32,285 bases of DNA from an uncultured Eubacteriales bacterium (lineage in GTDB: Bacteria > Bacillota_A > Clostridia > Christensenellales > Aristaeellaceae). How positions within the stretch are numbered: position 1 is the first letter of the stretch; every line of letters begins with the position of its first letter. The DNA lies in NCBI GenBank assembly GCA_902775835.1, contig CACYNZ010000002.1:1-32285 (forward strand), written 5' to 3'. The translations under genes were made by a program, and so were the position numbers. Below the pieces are notes generated by a model that was given only the letters and a program-made list of their open reading frames with translations, was not told the origin of the DNA and searched no databases. Below, one piece after another: positions 32,020 to 32,285 of this stretch.

Positions 32020-32285
32020 ATGCTGATTTCGACGAAGGGGCGGTACGCTTCACGGATGCTGGTGGATATCGCCATGCATCAGGGGGAGGACGGATATGTC
32101 TCCATGAAGGATGTGGCCGCACGGCAGCAGATTTCAAAAAAGTACATGGAAGCCTTTACGGCACCGCTTGCCTCTGCCGGCATTCTTGGAATCCGCCGAG
32201 GAAAAGCCGGTGGCTATCGGCTGCTGGTTCCGCCGGATGAAATCACGCTCTGGCGAATTGTGAGCCTGATCGAGGGGCCTCTGCA
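32020..32285 (+). CDS. Rrf2 family transcriptional regulator, 3' part missing
   Basis: The first 88 codons are visible before the window edge. MLISTKGRYASRMLVDIAMH, then DVAARQQISKKYMEAFTAPL and LGIRRGKAGGYRLLVPPDEI, is the winged-helix domain of Rrf2/IscR/CymR regulators. These sense iron-sulfur clusters, nitrosative stress or cysteine status. The cysteines that would show cluster binding lie further on and are not visible. ATG at 32020 has GGAGGTGA 5-6 bases upstream. GC-rich sequence resumes here, so the gene probably belongs to the ancestral chromosome right of the AT-rich segment. In many Bacillota such a gene precedes a cysteine desulfurase, which could be checked next door. Confidence 0.9.
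   Translation, partial: MLISTKGRYASRMLVDIAMHQGEDGYVSMKDVAARQQISKKYMEAFTAPLASAGILGIRRGKAGGYRLLVPPDEITLWRIVSLIEGPL

Noticed and set aside
1..32285. tRNA, rRNA genes or CRISPR array
   Set aside because: No cloverleaf with CCA-type end, no rRNA segment and no regularly spaced repeat was found on either strand.

Overview
The window looks like a chromosomal segment of a GC-rich member of the Bacillota, probably Clostridia. The signs are strong AGGAGG ribosome binding sites, a T-box leader, a GSI-alpha glutamine synthetase of 443 residues, an LplA/LplB/LplC-type ABC importer with no ATPase gene, and ECF sigma and XRE genes of Firmicutes type. A Christensenellales/Aristaeellaceae-like gut or rumen bacterium would fit, but that is a guess. 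No rRNA, tRNA, CRISPR array or complete insertion sequence was seen.

Region 1 (1-7950) is an uptake and catabolism locus read divergently from one intergenic region (2479-2919). To the left run an aldo/keto reductase, an AraC regulator and a URO-D family protein cut by the window edge. To the right run a solute-binding protein, an intrinsic terminator, two permeases and an M20 peptidase, closed by a strong terminator. A 20-bp-spaced direct repeat sits just upstream of the reductase promoter and suits an AraC-type activator.

Region 2 (7965-14497) is a mosaic of single genes: a 5'-nucleotidase divergent from a MATE exporter, a DUF1643 protein, an exported protein of unknown function, a small charged protein, a second AraC regulator and a PLP aminotransferase.

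Region 3 (14602-29525) is the core. It holds glutamine synthetase and five glutamine-dependent amidotransferases in two divergent transcription units. On the minus strand the order is glnA, an ANTAR regulator (NitR-like), gltB, gltD, glmS, pyrG. On the plus strand it is asnB, guaA. The glnA transcript starts almost directly into a terminator-like hairpin. The asnB leader is a T-box riboswitch whose tRNA-binding bulge can pair with the asnB ribosome binding site, which suggests control of translation. The ANTAR protein has a receiver-like domain without the phospho-acceptor Asp. Together the genes make glutamine and spend its amide on glutamate, glucosamine-6-P, CTP, asparagine and GMP.

Region 4 (29526-31979) is visibly more AT-rich and begins exactly at the 3' end of guaA, a known island insertion site. 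It carries an ECF sigma/anti-sigma pair, a frameshifted and truncated XRE regulator, and a small membrane-protein gene whose 3' half is an out-of-frame piece of a phage distal-tail gene. GC-rich sequence resumes with a partial Rrf2 regulator behind a perfect consensus promoter.
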